From positions 1 through 32,353 of the forward strand of contig JAQIWT010000135.1 of the NCBI GenBank assembly GCA_034696485.1: a DNA stretch of 32,353 nt, read 5' to 3'. The stretch is from Isohypsibius dastychi (lineage: Eukaryota; Tardigrada; Eutardigrada; Parachela; Isohypsibiidae). The position numbers were made by a program, and so were the translations under genes. Below are positions 1 through 8,921 of the stretch, in pieces (positions within the stretch are counted from its first letter, which is position 1; every line of letters begins with the position of its first letter). The notes beneath the pieces are model-generated. The model made no database searches, was not told the origin of the DNA, and saw only the letters and a list, made by a program, of their open reading frames with translations.

Positions 1-238
1 ATTTGAATCAGATGCTGCTGATGTTTGGCCAATTCTTGCCATCTCCCACAATATGCGCTTCAGATCAGCTTCTTCTTGGACGGTAAAATGTCGCTTTGGC
101 CACTTTTTCTTTTTCCGCTCAACACAGACGATTTTGCAAAGTTGATTTAGGAATTCCGAAGGTCTTTGCTGCATCACCACGAGTCATCCTTCCGCTCAAA
201 ATGTTCTGAATTGCACATTCTTCCAGATTATCCAAGAA
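1..238 (-). pseudogene. Pipsqueak-type HTH transposase N-terminus (relic, runs off the window)
   Basis: Read on the minus strand from 238 to 1, this encodes the DNA-binding end of a pogo/Tigger-like or related transposase. The first frame gives LEECAIQNILSGR followed by GDAAKTFGIPKSTLQ, the typical pipsqueak helix-turn-helix with the turn GIP-K-STL. A TGA follows in that frame. One frame over, HFTVQEEADLKRILWEMARI reads like the start of the next (CENPB-type) helical segment of these transposases, with alternating E/L helices. One frameshift and at least two stops separate the parts, so it is dead. The catalytic DDE part would lie outside the window to the left. A polypyrimidine-rich stretch upstream on the minus strand (about 240-300) could be an intron end or 5' flank. 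The family is clear; the exact superfamily is inferred. Confidence 0.6.
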
Positions 239-748
239 GGGATATGGGGAGAAAAGGGGCGAGGAAAGAAAAGTAAGACAAGGAAGAACAGAGGAAGGAA
301 GTACGGAATTTTGTTTTCTTTTGAAGCTGGACTGGGGGCAGTGACTGAGTACCCCTTCTTCAGTGGAGGGTAGCTTACCTGCAGACCCCCAGTGTATTTA
401 AATAGAAGGCATTCTGCATACATCGGGTTGTGCCGAAAAAGACGTCGTTCATGGTATACTAAGTAGCAAAAAATTCGAAAGAATTGACTGGCTGATGGAA
501 ATTTTGTCAAGTTCGATAGTTTTGGTCTCGACCTGAATTCAACGCAATATAACCACATCAATCACATGTCGTATAAAACCGTATGCACAAACTGAAACTA
601 AAATATTGACCGATGTTATTGATTTGATCGTGATCCAAAAAAAATTGTTTAAGTTTATAGATTCTCTGATGTTTTCCATGTTCGAACAGGTCGTTTCTAA
701 TTGCAACTTAACTCGTTGTCTGTATTGGGGTTCGTTTTGTTTTCAGCC
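239..748. other. No gene recognised
   Basis: A 121-codon minus-strand open frame exists here but has no recognisable motif and covers the polypyrimidine tract, so it is not called. The plus strand ends in a good splice acceptor (TTTTGTTTTCAG, AG at 745-746) just before the frame at 749. Confidence 0.4.
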
Positions 749-1273
749 ATGTCAGCCTTTAAATGTCTTGTTCTACGTCGTCTTGAACGTGTTGAGTCCA
801 CCCTCAAGCAGATGCGGGAAGCTCTCGACTACGCTGATGCTACCATCGAAAAAGCCCTTGATAAGCCGCGTCACCCACAGTCAGCTTGCAAGTCCGTCGT
901 CACGCCGACAACTTTCGCCGACTTTTACTCCGACTCCAATTCCAGCTCCGTTGTGCTTCCAACCCCTGTTGCATTCCAGGATTTGCAACCAGAGGAACGC
1001 TTAGTTGTCCGTCACTTGGCAGCTGGCGGAATTGTCCCTGAAGGGATGGTTGTTCCTCCTGTTCCAGTGTCTGGTCCATCCGGTTGTGTCGTCGACGTTT
1101 TCGCAGGTCATCGCATGATGATTTGTCGCATGGCTCCCGAAGAGCCAGCTGTTGGGCCAGTTATGAACGTCCCACAGTTCGAGCAGTTCTTTAAAACCGT
1201 CGCTCATAAAGACCGCTTTGATCCAACTGACGCTGTGCCGGTTTCCGATGACGACGGCATGGGAGAAGAGTGA
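749..1273 (+). CDS. Unidentified 174-residue protein, intact frame
   Basis: This is the cleanest open frame in the window. The ATG at 749 lies two bases after a strong acceptor (TTTTGTTTTCAG), so the exon may continue from an upstream exon or the ATG may be the true start. The N-terminal 45 residues (LRRLERVESTLKQMREALDY and following) have a heptad-like spacing of L/V/A and look like a short coiled coil. Residues about 55-75 are Ser/Thr/Pro-rich. The middle contains QPEERLVVRHLAAGG and a proline/valine stretch. The tail is acidic (SDDDGMGEE). Codon third positions are rich in C and G, unlike the AT-rich surroundings, which supports real coding and recent constraint. No signal peptide or membrane segment is visible. 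I do not recognise the family. It could be a host terminal exon or an accessory frame of a mobile element. Confidence 0.55.
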   Translation: MSAFKCLVLRRLERVESTLKQMREALDYADATIEKALDKPRHPQSACKSVVTPTTFADFYSDSNSSSVVLPTPVAFQDLQPEERLVVRHLAAGGIVPEGMVVPPVPVSGPSGCVVDVFAGHRMMICRMAPEEPAVGPVMNVPQFEQFFKTVAHKDRFDPTDAVPVSDDDGMGEE

Positions 1274-1838
1274 CCTCAACCACCGTAGACTCCTCATCCC
1301 TCATTTGATGTTTTGCATTTGGAGTAACGAAAAATCATCAAATTTCAAAACCAAAAAGATTTGTGACATGATCACGACAGAATCCTTCGGTGTTTTCACT
1401 GTCTTGTCCCACTCCTTTAGTTTTTGCATTTTTTTCATCAGTATTTGTTCGGCTTTCTGGGTTGTCCACGGGACGAGCAATTCCAGGCTTCCTGCCTCGT
1501 CGATGTTTTACTGATTTACTATTGTTCAGTGTAAGCCCCCTCGTGAAGGGAGCCTCCCGTTTGGGTATAGAGCCCCGTTGTCTGTATATATTCGATCGTT
1601 CAGTCCAGTAAAGTGATGCCATCTCCCGTTTCTCGGGAGAAGACATCCTCACGCCACGTTCATCCACACTATGCGTGGAAACAGGTGTTTACATCAGATC
1701 CGAATATCGATTTCTTCTTCGATACGCCATCATGGCGTCGATGACGCGAAACCGATTGAAAGCCGCCTTGTAAATGGGAGACTTTGTCATTTGAATGGCA
1801 TCATCCCCATTTGACATCCTTTTGTAGTTTTCGAATCA
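1274..1838. other. Non-coding, with a GC-rich hairpin
   Basis: Contains a perfect 7-bp stem TCTCCCG/CGGGAGA with a 5-nt loop at 1622-1640, downstream of a TATATA at about 1576. The stretch from TGTAAGCCCCC (about 1530) onward resembles an LTR start, but no second copy and no target duplication were found in the window. Short open frames here have no motifs. Confidence 0.3.
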
Positions 1839-2760
1839 TTAGCTTTTGTCCTCAGGCCCTCCGCGTTCATATTCTCTACGAACCACGAACTTAGCTTCTT
1901 CCGCATGTCTTGAAATATCAATAATTGTGTGTTTGGCCAGGTCCCTCGTGGTGCGAGAAGCATTCATCGCCCCGTTTACGAACAGAGAACGAGTATCGCA
2001 GAGGGGTTGTTCTTTCAAACCCTGACAGTTTTCGGTCTGCGCCTGTGTGACCTGTAAGAGAATACATGAAATATTCTCATTATATGCTACAAAAACAGAA
2101 TTACAGTGGATACGTAATGATATTTAGAAACGAATTCAAAAAAAATAATTGTAACTTCAAATTCCGGTTCTTTTCCTCCCAAGCCGGCTTTGTTGTTTCA
2201 TTGACTTCCGGTAAATCTTGAACAGCTTGATGCAGTCTTTGCATCATTCTTTTCGCAAGGTCGTTTCTCTCTCCATCTGTATCAATCTCGTATATTTGCC
2301 CTTCAAATACTTCATTACAGCCGGTTATGTGGATCACGTGCTAGCGCTTTTAAATTTGCCGATTTGAATAACTCATCTTTGAGATTGTCAGAGATGGCGA
2401 GTGTTGCATGTAGAAATTGTTGGTCCTTGTAAAGCAGGTCATAGGACGTGTTAAAAATAACCAAATCCGCCGCCAGAATCTGTTGAAGACAGTCATCGAA
2501 TTCAGATGGCTTCCAATGGATTATCGAGAAAAGTTCATGATTCCGAACGTTGTTCATTGTTCGTCTTTTATCTTGGGTCAAAACGTTCTGTTATAACTCG
2601 TACGTCGGGAAATAAGAAATATTGGCAGCATTAGCTGGAATCGTGAAGATTGTGCTGCCTATTCGATCTTGATGGACACCTGCGTTGAATGCGTGGGTGA
2701 TCAGGATTATTCGAGTAACCCGTTTCTTCTTTGGGAATCAACATCAAAAAACCAAAACTC
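1839..2760 (-). pseudogene. Unidentified decayed multi-exon gene
   Basis: Three stretches of coding character line up on the minus strand. The first (about 2760-2315) runs through RIILITHAFNAGVHQDRIG and WKPSEFDDCLQQILAADLVI with one stop near 2590. The second (2337-2101) overlaps it in another frame and holds IYEIDTDGERNDLAKRMMQR, then a helical acidic/basic part. The third (2051-1839) follows a good acceptor (TTCTCTTACAG) and is open for 70 codons from the splice site to a TAA, including RSLFVNGAMNASRTTRDLAK. The 2315-2337 overlap shows a frameshift, so the copy is probably broken. The alternation of hydrophobic beta-like and helical parts hints at an alpha/beta fold, but I cannot name the family. 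It diverges from the LRR gene at 3224. Confidence 0.4.
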
Positions 2761-3223
2761 CAGAATAAAATCAGTCGATAACATATTCGATAAACTTTAC
2801 TTGCGTCATCCCTGTTTCCATCACCTCCTGTTCACTGAAGTCCCGGCACATCACATAAAAATAATATTTCATCTAATCCTCGATAAGGAATGAAACATTT
2901 CCGGCAAAAAGGATCCTGAAAACCCAAGATTTCCTCACAAATAGAAATATGAGCCTTGGAATTCATTTTCTGAAATTTCCACGTGAGTGAGACTGAAATT
3001 TCAGAACGAGAATGAGTCGTGGTCGAGCAAAAGACGACAATCGGGAGCTATAATTGACTTGATCACTATGATAAAATCGTTGGCGCACAAGGATTGACGA
3101 GTCCGGTCAACATTCGTTGAAACACAGTGGGAACAGGCATGACAAACGTAAACGGGGGAGGGGGGGGCGGGTGGTTGTTGAGCACGTTTTGTTCTGGCTT
3201 TGTTTTCTCGATATTTTCTGAAG
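2761..3223. other. Intergenic region between divergent gene relics
   Basis: No supported gene. It holds a G-rich patch (3154-3170 with an 8-G run) about 60 bases upstream of the LRR gene start. Open frames on both strands lack motifs. The minus frame 3001-3249 is antisense to the LRR gene start. Confidence 0.3.
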
Positions 3224-3720
3224 ATGTCGTTAACCATTCTATTCGCCATTCTAGCTCATACTGAGAGTTGCCCAGAGAGATGCTTGTGTTTGGCCGAGCA
3301 AAATCTGCTCAATTGCGCGTTATCAAATCAGACGAATCTATCCATCATTCTGGATGCAAGCTGGATCTGCCGTTCGGATGTTTCGGAAGATCTGAATCCA
3401 ACGTCAACTCGAATCTGTTGCATTCAATCCCCAGTTTGAAATCATTGAACTTTCGTGTAGATATCGTGTGTTTGCGATCACCGGAGTCGAATTCCCTCAT
3501 TCTTGGCGAGCGATGCAAAGAACTTGTGGTTCTCATAGGTAAGCTGTACTGTAAATCTCATTGTTTTTAGTCTGCGGTGTGCGGCAAATAATGTTTCAAT
3601 TCATGAGATATTTTTATTTTTAGGCATTCGCGGTTTTAGATTCCGCATCGGAATTTGGTTATTACGGTTGGAAAAATCACCGGATTTTTCATTTCCGTTT
3701 GCGCCTTTTTGTTACTGACA
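3224..3720 (+). pseudogene. Secreted/membrane leucine-rich-repeat protein, 5' part
   Basis: The ATG at 3224 starts a short hydrophobic signal-like segment (MSLTILFAILAHTES) followed directly by CPERCLCLAEQNLLNC, the cysteine pattern of an LRR N-terminal cap (LRRNT: C-x3-C-x-C-x(8-9)-C). LRRNT caps open extracellular LRR domains such as those of Slit, Toll or small adhesion receptors. After about residue 50 the LRR-like reading (LHSIPSLKSLNF, CKELVVLIG) moves to another frame, so there is an indel or an unseen intron. A consensus donor (ATAG|GTAAGC) at 3539 and acceptor (TTTATTTTTAG) ending at 3623 delimit an 85-nt intron; joining them continues an LRR-like reading (G-IRGFRFRIG). The rest is lost before the Ty3/Gypsy relic. 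The domain call is good; the gene identity is unknown. Confidence 0.5.
3539..3623 (+). other. Predicted 85-nt intron of the LRR gene
   Basis: GTAAGC donor and TTTTTATTTTTAG acceptor. Removing it keeps the frame open across the junction. Confidence 0.45.
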
Positions 3721-4539
3721 ATTATTTCAGTTGCGCGCTATCGTCACCCCCGAATTCGACGTTAAATTTTCCCTTTTTCCATAACCTGCCAGACGACCGT
3801 GTTTTGCTGCTACTCGACGGCGAGTCAGTTTCTGGAGATGGAGAGCTTCAAGTTGTGAACCAGTTCCCCCAGAGTGGAATGACAAGATGTTGAATGCCTG
3901 GACAGTTATCGAGGAAAAAATGCTGGAGGTGATGCACTGCTTGATGTTGGGACAAAAAGTAATGTCGTCGATGTGAATCGACATCACGTGAAAATTTAAC
4001 CCCATCATCTGGCCAGTCAGAAAGTATTTGAGTTCGAACCTGAATTGTTCCCTGCTTATAGATTCCGAATAAACCATCTCAAAATAACAGTCAACGTATA
4101 TCACAAAAACACTTGTGTCATACTGGGAGCGAAGACGGCCGAAGACATTTCTAACGCTGTGATAGAGTTGCAAATATTTCACCATAAGGATAAAAACCAA
4201 GTCTTATTTGCATAAGGTTTTTACTGAAACATGGAAACCAAAGTTCCGGAAACATTGCGGATATGGTGATGAAGATGTAAACGATTACCCCCGGGCAGTT
4301 AAAGGGTTTCTGGATCCACTGAACAAGAGCCGAATGAATGTTCTTGACATCAAATTTAAACACCAACCGTGACTTGATGACTGACAAACCGGAAAAACGA
4401 GTCATATTTCGATCTAACGATTTTGAAAATGAATAAAGTGATGAAATCGAGGATAATGAAGAAATGTGGTTACCAGTTTCAAACAGTATGGACAAGCTAT
4501 GGCCTGCTCATGACTACATTTACGAAGAAGTGTTCCGTG
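3721..4539. other. Decayed sequence upstream of Ty3/Gypsy pol
   Basis: Where a Ty3/Gypsy element would carry gag and protease, no zinc knuckle (CCHC) and no D-T/S-G protease motif could be read in any frame. Two long minus-strand frames (3727-4200, 4151-4495) have no recognisable content and are probably chance openings antisense to decayed coding sequence. Confidence 0.3.
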
Positions 4540-4639
4540 ATCTCAAGTTGGGAGATCATTTAACTTCTGCGGATAGAGAAACTCTGCATTATTCGTGCAA
4601 AAAACATAAAGACGTTTTTCCCCACTGAAAAGAAGAGAT

Positions 4640-5430
4640 TAGGACATTGCAATCTAGCTCAGCATATTATTGACACTGGACAGTTCCGGCCGATAAAACA
4701 AAGATTGCGCCGATACAGCCACGCTGATCAGCATGAAATAAACCGGCAGGTAAACAAAATGCTTCTCATGGGAGTCATTGAGCCATGTGAGGGCGAGTGG
4801 GCGTCAAACTGTGTTTGCGTGAGTAAAAAAGAGAAAACGGAAAGGATTTGCATCAATTTCAGACATCTCAATAAAATAACGAGAAAAGATACCTATCCCA
4901 CCGGTGACATTTAAACTATGCTTGACTAGTTAGGGGACAATAAATGGGTTTTACAACAGTCGATGTATTCTCAGGATATTGCAAAATTGACATCAACTAG
5001 ACCGACAGAGACAAAGCAGCTCTTCTCGTCCGGGGAGCCCCGAAAGATTGTTCATATTCACTCGAATGCCGTTTGGCCTATGTAATGACATTCTGTCGTC
5101 TGATGAAAACGGTCTTCGAAGATATCGAAGGCACATTCGTTCTGATATATGTTGACGATATCATTATTTTCTCGGAAGACTTCGCAAGACATATGGTACA
5201 CTTGAAGGAAGCATTTTCAAGACTAGCAAAGACAAGCCTGAAAATCAAACCATCAAAATATTTGTTTGCGCAGAAAAAAGTCATTTTCTTTGGATATTGG
5301 GTATCAGGAGAGGGTGTAGGTCCCAACCCATCAGAAGTCGAAGCTGCTACTAAACTGACATTCTCAGCAAATCTCAAATCGGTCAGATCATTTCTAGGTT
5401 TAACTAGATTACAGACGCTTCATCTATGAT
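4640..5430 (+). pseudogene. Ty3/Gypsy reverse transcriptase (broken)
   Basis: Copies element RNA to cDNA. Visible in order: the N-terminal DTGQFRPIKQRLRRYS, QHEINRQVNKMLLMGVIEP, the finger/palm segment with RICINFRHLNKITRKDTYP, and then a TAA at 4912. A decayed stretch (4915-5075) still shows the frame-split VDVFSGY and MPFGLCN blocks. The catalytic YVDDIIIFS is at 5148-5174, with both aspartates intact. The thumb/connection side shows KCxF-like KYLFAQKKVIFFGYWVS and VRSFLGLT. At least three frameshifts or stops make it inactive. Confidence 0.85.
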
Positions 5431-5945
5431 CACGCCAAAGTAGCAGAACTTTTGACGAAGCTGATGAAGAAAGACCAACCGTTCATTTGCAACCAGAAAC
5501 AGCAGCGCGCATTCGCAGAGCTCAAGTGACGCCAAACCACAACACCACTAATGACCCATTTTGATCAGAATATGCCAGTAGAAATTCGGACTGACGCCAG
5601 TGCTGTCGGCCTAGCAGCTGTGCTTATGATTGGGTATGGACAAAGTTGTCGCTTATGCATCAAAAGCAATGAACAGGGTTCAACGTTCCTATGAAGCGAC
5701 CGAAATGGAACTACCAGGAGTTATTTTTGGAACAGAAAAATTTAATTTTTATATATCGAATGGGATACCATTTACAGTTGACACTGATTAGTCGGCAATC
5801 GCTCCTCTGTTCAACACAAAAAACCTCATTGGTAGACTGGCCAGATGGATCCTAGGACTAAGTCCATACAATTTTCAAGTCATTTACCGCCCGGGGAAAC
5901 GGAATGTTCTGGCTGATGTTTTGTCCAGCTCCCCGTTAAACTCTT
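5404..5945 (+). pseudogene. Ty3/Gypsy RNase H domain (broken)
   Basis: Follows RT without a gap. RTDASAVGLAAVL carries the first catalytic Asp, YEATEMELPGVIFGTEKF the Glu, and FTVDTD the next Asp, immediately followed by a TAG (5789-5791) in place of the usual residues before SAI/KAL. The C-terminal part (LARWILGLSPYNFQVIYRPG, NVLADVLS) is the standard end of Ty3/Gypsy RNase H. There is one further stop in the connection region (about 5527) and a frame change near 5625. Confidence 0.8.
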
Positions 5946-7426
5946 GTGGAGAACCCATACCTAATTATTTCACCGTTCCTCTCTTCACAGCGCCACTTAT
6001 GAATCTGATTCGTTTACAACGGCAAGACAGTTTTTGTAAGCCAATTATAGATGTCCTAGAATCAGGCAATGCAGACCAGAAACAGCGATTCAAGTCACTC
6101 TATTACTTCATGAAAGACGAAGTTCTTTATCGAAGAGTATTCCGAGATGGCAGGCCTGTATTGCTCCTAGTCGTTCCACGGGTCTTATGGCTTAGCGTAC
6201 TCACTGAAGCACACGACTCTATTTGTAGTGGCCATCTGGGAGTTTCACGAACGTATGCGCGAATAAAAGACCGTTACTATTCTCCTGGATGTTTGGAGTT
6301 TGTCACAAAATGGGTCTCTACATGTGAATCATGCCAACGTGGAAATTCTCCCAACAAAAAAGCTGGAGGCTACTTACAACCACTACAAGTCAGAGGACCC
6401 ATGGTCAGCTTCCACTTTGACTTTTCAGGGCCATTCTTAATGAGTGCTCGTCGAAATCAAAATCTTCACCTGGGCGTATATTTCCTATGACGAGGTATAT
6501 TATTGACAAAGCAGTCCCAAAAGCTACAGCTTTGGCAGCCGCACAGTTTTTAGTGAACAACTTCATTCTCGTGCACGGCTGTATTGAGGAATTGTTTACC
6601 GATCGGGGAACACACTTTACAGGGTCCATGATGGTACAGATCTTGAATCATCTTGGCATTAAACAGTTGCGCGCCACTGCATACCATGCGTAAGCCGATG
6701 GGACAGCAGAACGGGCAATTAAAACGTTTGTCAACATTATGTCACATTACACCAGTGATCAAAAAATAAATGGGATTTAGTAGTGCCTTATGCGGTCTTT
6801 GTCATGAACACCATGAAGTCAGAAACAACGGGATATCACCATTTGAATAAGTGTTTGGCAGACCGCCTAATTTACTCATGCATCGCATTATTGCAGAAGA
6901 TGATTTGGAACACGTTCGGGACCCAACGGCATACACCCAAATCGTACATGATTGGCTTAACATTCAACGACAGTTTGCTCTCAAAAAAGTAAATAACACA
7001 CACGACAAAGAAGCCCCACGGTTTAATGCAGAAAGATCAGAAATATCTTTCGAACCAGGAGACTTGGTACTAAAATTCACGCCAAGAGGCGAAGAAGGGC
7101 TCGTCTCAAAATCATTGAGAAAGTGGCATGGACCCTATGTTGTCGTCGGAAAAACCAGCCCAGTGAGTTTTAAAATTGCGCCAGCTGATGGATGCCGCCG
7201 TCCCTATGTAGTACACGTGGAGCGTTTAAAACCATACAACAGCAGTGAGGAGATGGACGATCATGTACGGGATTGTCAAATACATCACGATACACCTGCC
7301 ACCATACCCAAGATGACAAGTTAGCCGACCCAGCAGATAACCATGAAGGTGACCTGTTTGAAGAAAATTTCAAGTCAGTCACTCGCTATACAAATCGATT
7401 GCGATTCCCACCAGAACTCCATTGAA
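5921..7426 (+). pseudogene. Ty3/Gypsy integrase (broken)
   Basis: Inserts element cDNA into the genome. The N-terminal zinc-binding H-H-C-C lies at HDSICSGHLGVSRTYARIKD and CESCQRG (about 6210-6340). The catalytic core shows the first Asp in FHFDFSGPF, the second in LFTDRGTHFTG (about 6590-6630) and the Glu in DGTAERAIKTF (about 6697-6730). A GPY/F module (KWHGPYVVVG) precedes VVHVERLKPY. Breaks: a frameshift near 6487, a TAA at 6691, a TAG at 6778 and a shift near 6850. After the stop at 7322, another frame continues to 7426 with a basic TRYTNRLRFPPE, the usual Ty3/Gypsy pol tail. There is no chromodomain. Confidence 0.85.
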
Positions 7427-7531
7427 GTAATACACACACACGAACGCGATAGAACCATTAGCATACTGAGACACATTCTATCGCTGGAACATATTTGTAT
7501 TTCACAACAACGACTCCAATCGTCTCCGTGA

Positions 7532-7537
7532 AATAAA
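7532..7537 (+). promoter_or_regulatory. AATAAA downstream of Ty3/Gypsy pol A
   Basis: Canonical polyadenylation hexamer about 105 bases after the pol tail, where a 3' LTR would be expected. No LTR boundary was recognised. Confidence 0.25.
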
Positions 7538-7766
7538 CACATTTATCCACCAAGCACGAATCGAACAAACAGTGAAAAACTAACCCGTTTTTTAACAGCA
7601 ATTTTCGGTTTGGAAACGGAACGAACAATGGCAACAGAAGCTGTACTTTTACGACTAAACTCTGCGAACCGTGACGCCGACTCGACAGCAGATTCCTTTT
7701 TGTCTGCTCCTCCCGAATTATTCGATGCAACAAATAATTCTCTAAACAATAATGGAAGAGGCACGC

Positions 7767-8760
7767 TTACTGTTCTCTTCCAAAGTCGACCCCGCATAGA
7801 ACTGGTGTCAATTTTTCTGAACTGCCAAAATACGATTCCTTTACAAGAGGACGCACTTTCGTAACCAATTCCAACATGGAAGAACGACATGTATCAAACG
7901 ACGATTTTGATAATTCAGCACCACTTTCATCCATCACATTAATGCCGTGCAAAAGAATGACCGGGAGGTTATGCACATTGCTGCAGGACAAACGATGATG
8001 TTTCTGCAAACAATGCTCAAAAGTTTCGAGAACAGACGACGACATCCATTGTGAGTAGAAACCCGGCTCGGAAAACATTCTTGGAAATGCCGATTTCGAG
8101 ATGGCCTTGGTCTGCTACTCCATCTTCATTCGCGAATACTTCAGCATTAGACGGAAACTCTAGAAGCAATGCAGCTGTCCGTTTTTGGATTCTTTAGAGC
8201 TCATGGTGATCTATATCACCCCTAGGAATACAAAAAACGTGCAACCTGAAAACTTCCCAGAAGCCATGAAAAAACACTGGATGGTTACCAGTGGAAATGT
8301 TCACGTGCCAAAACGTTGCTGACAAAGCCGACACTACGTTCATAAATGAACACATAGCACTCTGGTATCTGAGAAACTTCAATATCTTTCTCCAAAGTGC
8401 GTATAATAGCACTTTCCAACAGGAACTGACGCCGCAACATCTCCAAATACAAAATTATGTACGATGAAGCGTGCGTTTAAGGCATCCTAAAATAACTGCC
8501 TTTAGCAATGAAATGGTCTTCGACAACTGAACAAGAGCAAAACTGCTTGGGAATGGACAACCAATGGAACAATTTCTCCCACGTCCTAGCTTGCCATCCT
8601 TAGAAAGATTGTTATCGTAAACGCAACAAGGACCACAACACGCGCCGTCGAGACAGTCAATCATTCTTGACAGTCCAAACTTCACATCTCTTTCCACAAC
8701 CACACGTAAAACTTTTGACACTGGAACTGATATACACTATGATGTATCCGGTGAACAAAA
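7767..8760 (-). pseudogene. Unidentified gene, tandem copy B
   Basis: The minus strand holds a diverged second copy of the gene at 8922-10543. The best block is QIPECYVFIYERSVGFVSNV, then REHFHW, an intron (8222-8288), and GDIDHHEL. The matching block in copy A reads EIPTCYIFCYEQSACSIANV, HFRW and GDLPRHEL. The N-terminal frame (from 8721) has a cysteine-rich stretch (CLDGACCGPCC). The C-terminal frame (8078-7767) starts MFSEPGFYSQWMSSSVLETF and contains NLPVILLHGINVMDESGAEL. Stops and frame changes show decay. I do not recognise the family. It may be a host gene duplicate or an accessory gene of the neighbouring viral-type element. Confidence 0.45.
8222..8288 (-). other. Predicted 67-nt intron in copy B
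   Basis: Minus strand: donor GTAACC at 8288, acceptor TATTCCTAG ending at 8222. Splicing joins TG to GGGTGAT, giving a tryptophan codon across the junction followed by GD, exactly as the conserved block requires. Confidence 0.5.
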
Positions 8761-8921
8761 GTGCGCAATTTTTTCAATTAAATACTCATAACGTTTTTCA
8801 AAAATCTTTGCAGACTTCTTCGCTTATACACATTTAAAAACAGCCATTCAAATCATTGCTGCGAAAAAAAACAAAATTTTACCACCACCACTTTAATACT
8901 ATCTAACTTCAACATTGTCAA

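Larger units (their letters stand above)
4540..7550 (+). mobile_element. Ty3/Gypsy LTR retrotransposon, pol relic A
   Basis: RT, RNase H and integrase follow in the order diagnostic of Ty3/Gypsy (Metaviridae), spread over three frames with several stops. The linker before RT (GDHLTSADRETL, then KHKDVFPH) matches the usual pre-RT segment. No LTR pair, primer-binding site or gag could be found, so this is a truncated copy. The integrase tail and a following AATAAA are the last recognisable parts. It differs clearly from the copy at 21.7 kb at nucleotide level but shares similar RNase H-integrase linker residues, so the two are related families. Confidence 0.85.

Noticed and set aside
196-561. 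121-codon minus-strand open frame
   Set aside because: No motif, low-complexity Phe/Pro-rich stretch over a polypyrimidine tract, and it overlaps the pipsqueak relic in another frame.
1530-1690. LTR-like segment starting TGTAAGCCCCC with TATATA and AGTAAA
   Set aside because: No second copy in the window, no target duplication, no primer-binding site or polypurine tract recognised. Kept only as a note.
2101-2760. Resemblance of part of the minus-strand gene relic to the N-terminus of adenylate kinase 7
   Set aside because: The similarity is limited to a vague 'DxVIxN...xDQQ...ATxA' pattern, with no nucleotide-binding loop or kinase domain nearby.
3727-4495. Two long minus-strand open frames (157 and 114 codons)
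   Set aside because: No recognisable domain, and they lie where decayed plus-strand gag/protease of the Ty3/Gypsy element would be; probably chance openings.
7543-7890. Overlapping open frames on both strands (115 and 84 codons)
   Set aside because: Both are open because of base composition. Neither has a motif, and the minus one overlaps the better supported frame of tandem copy B.
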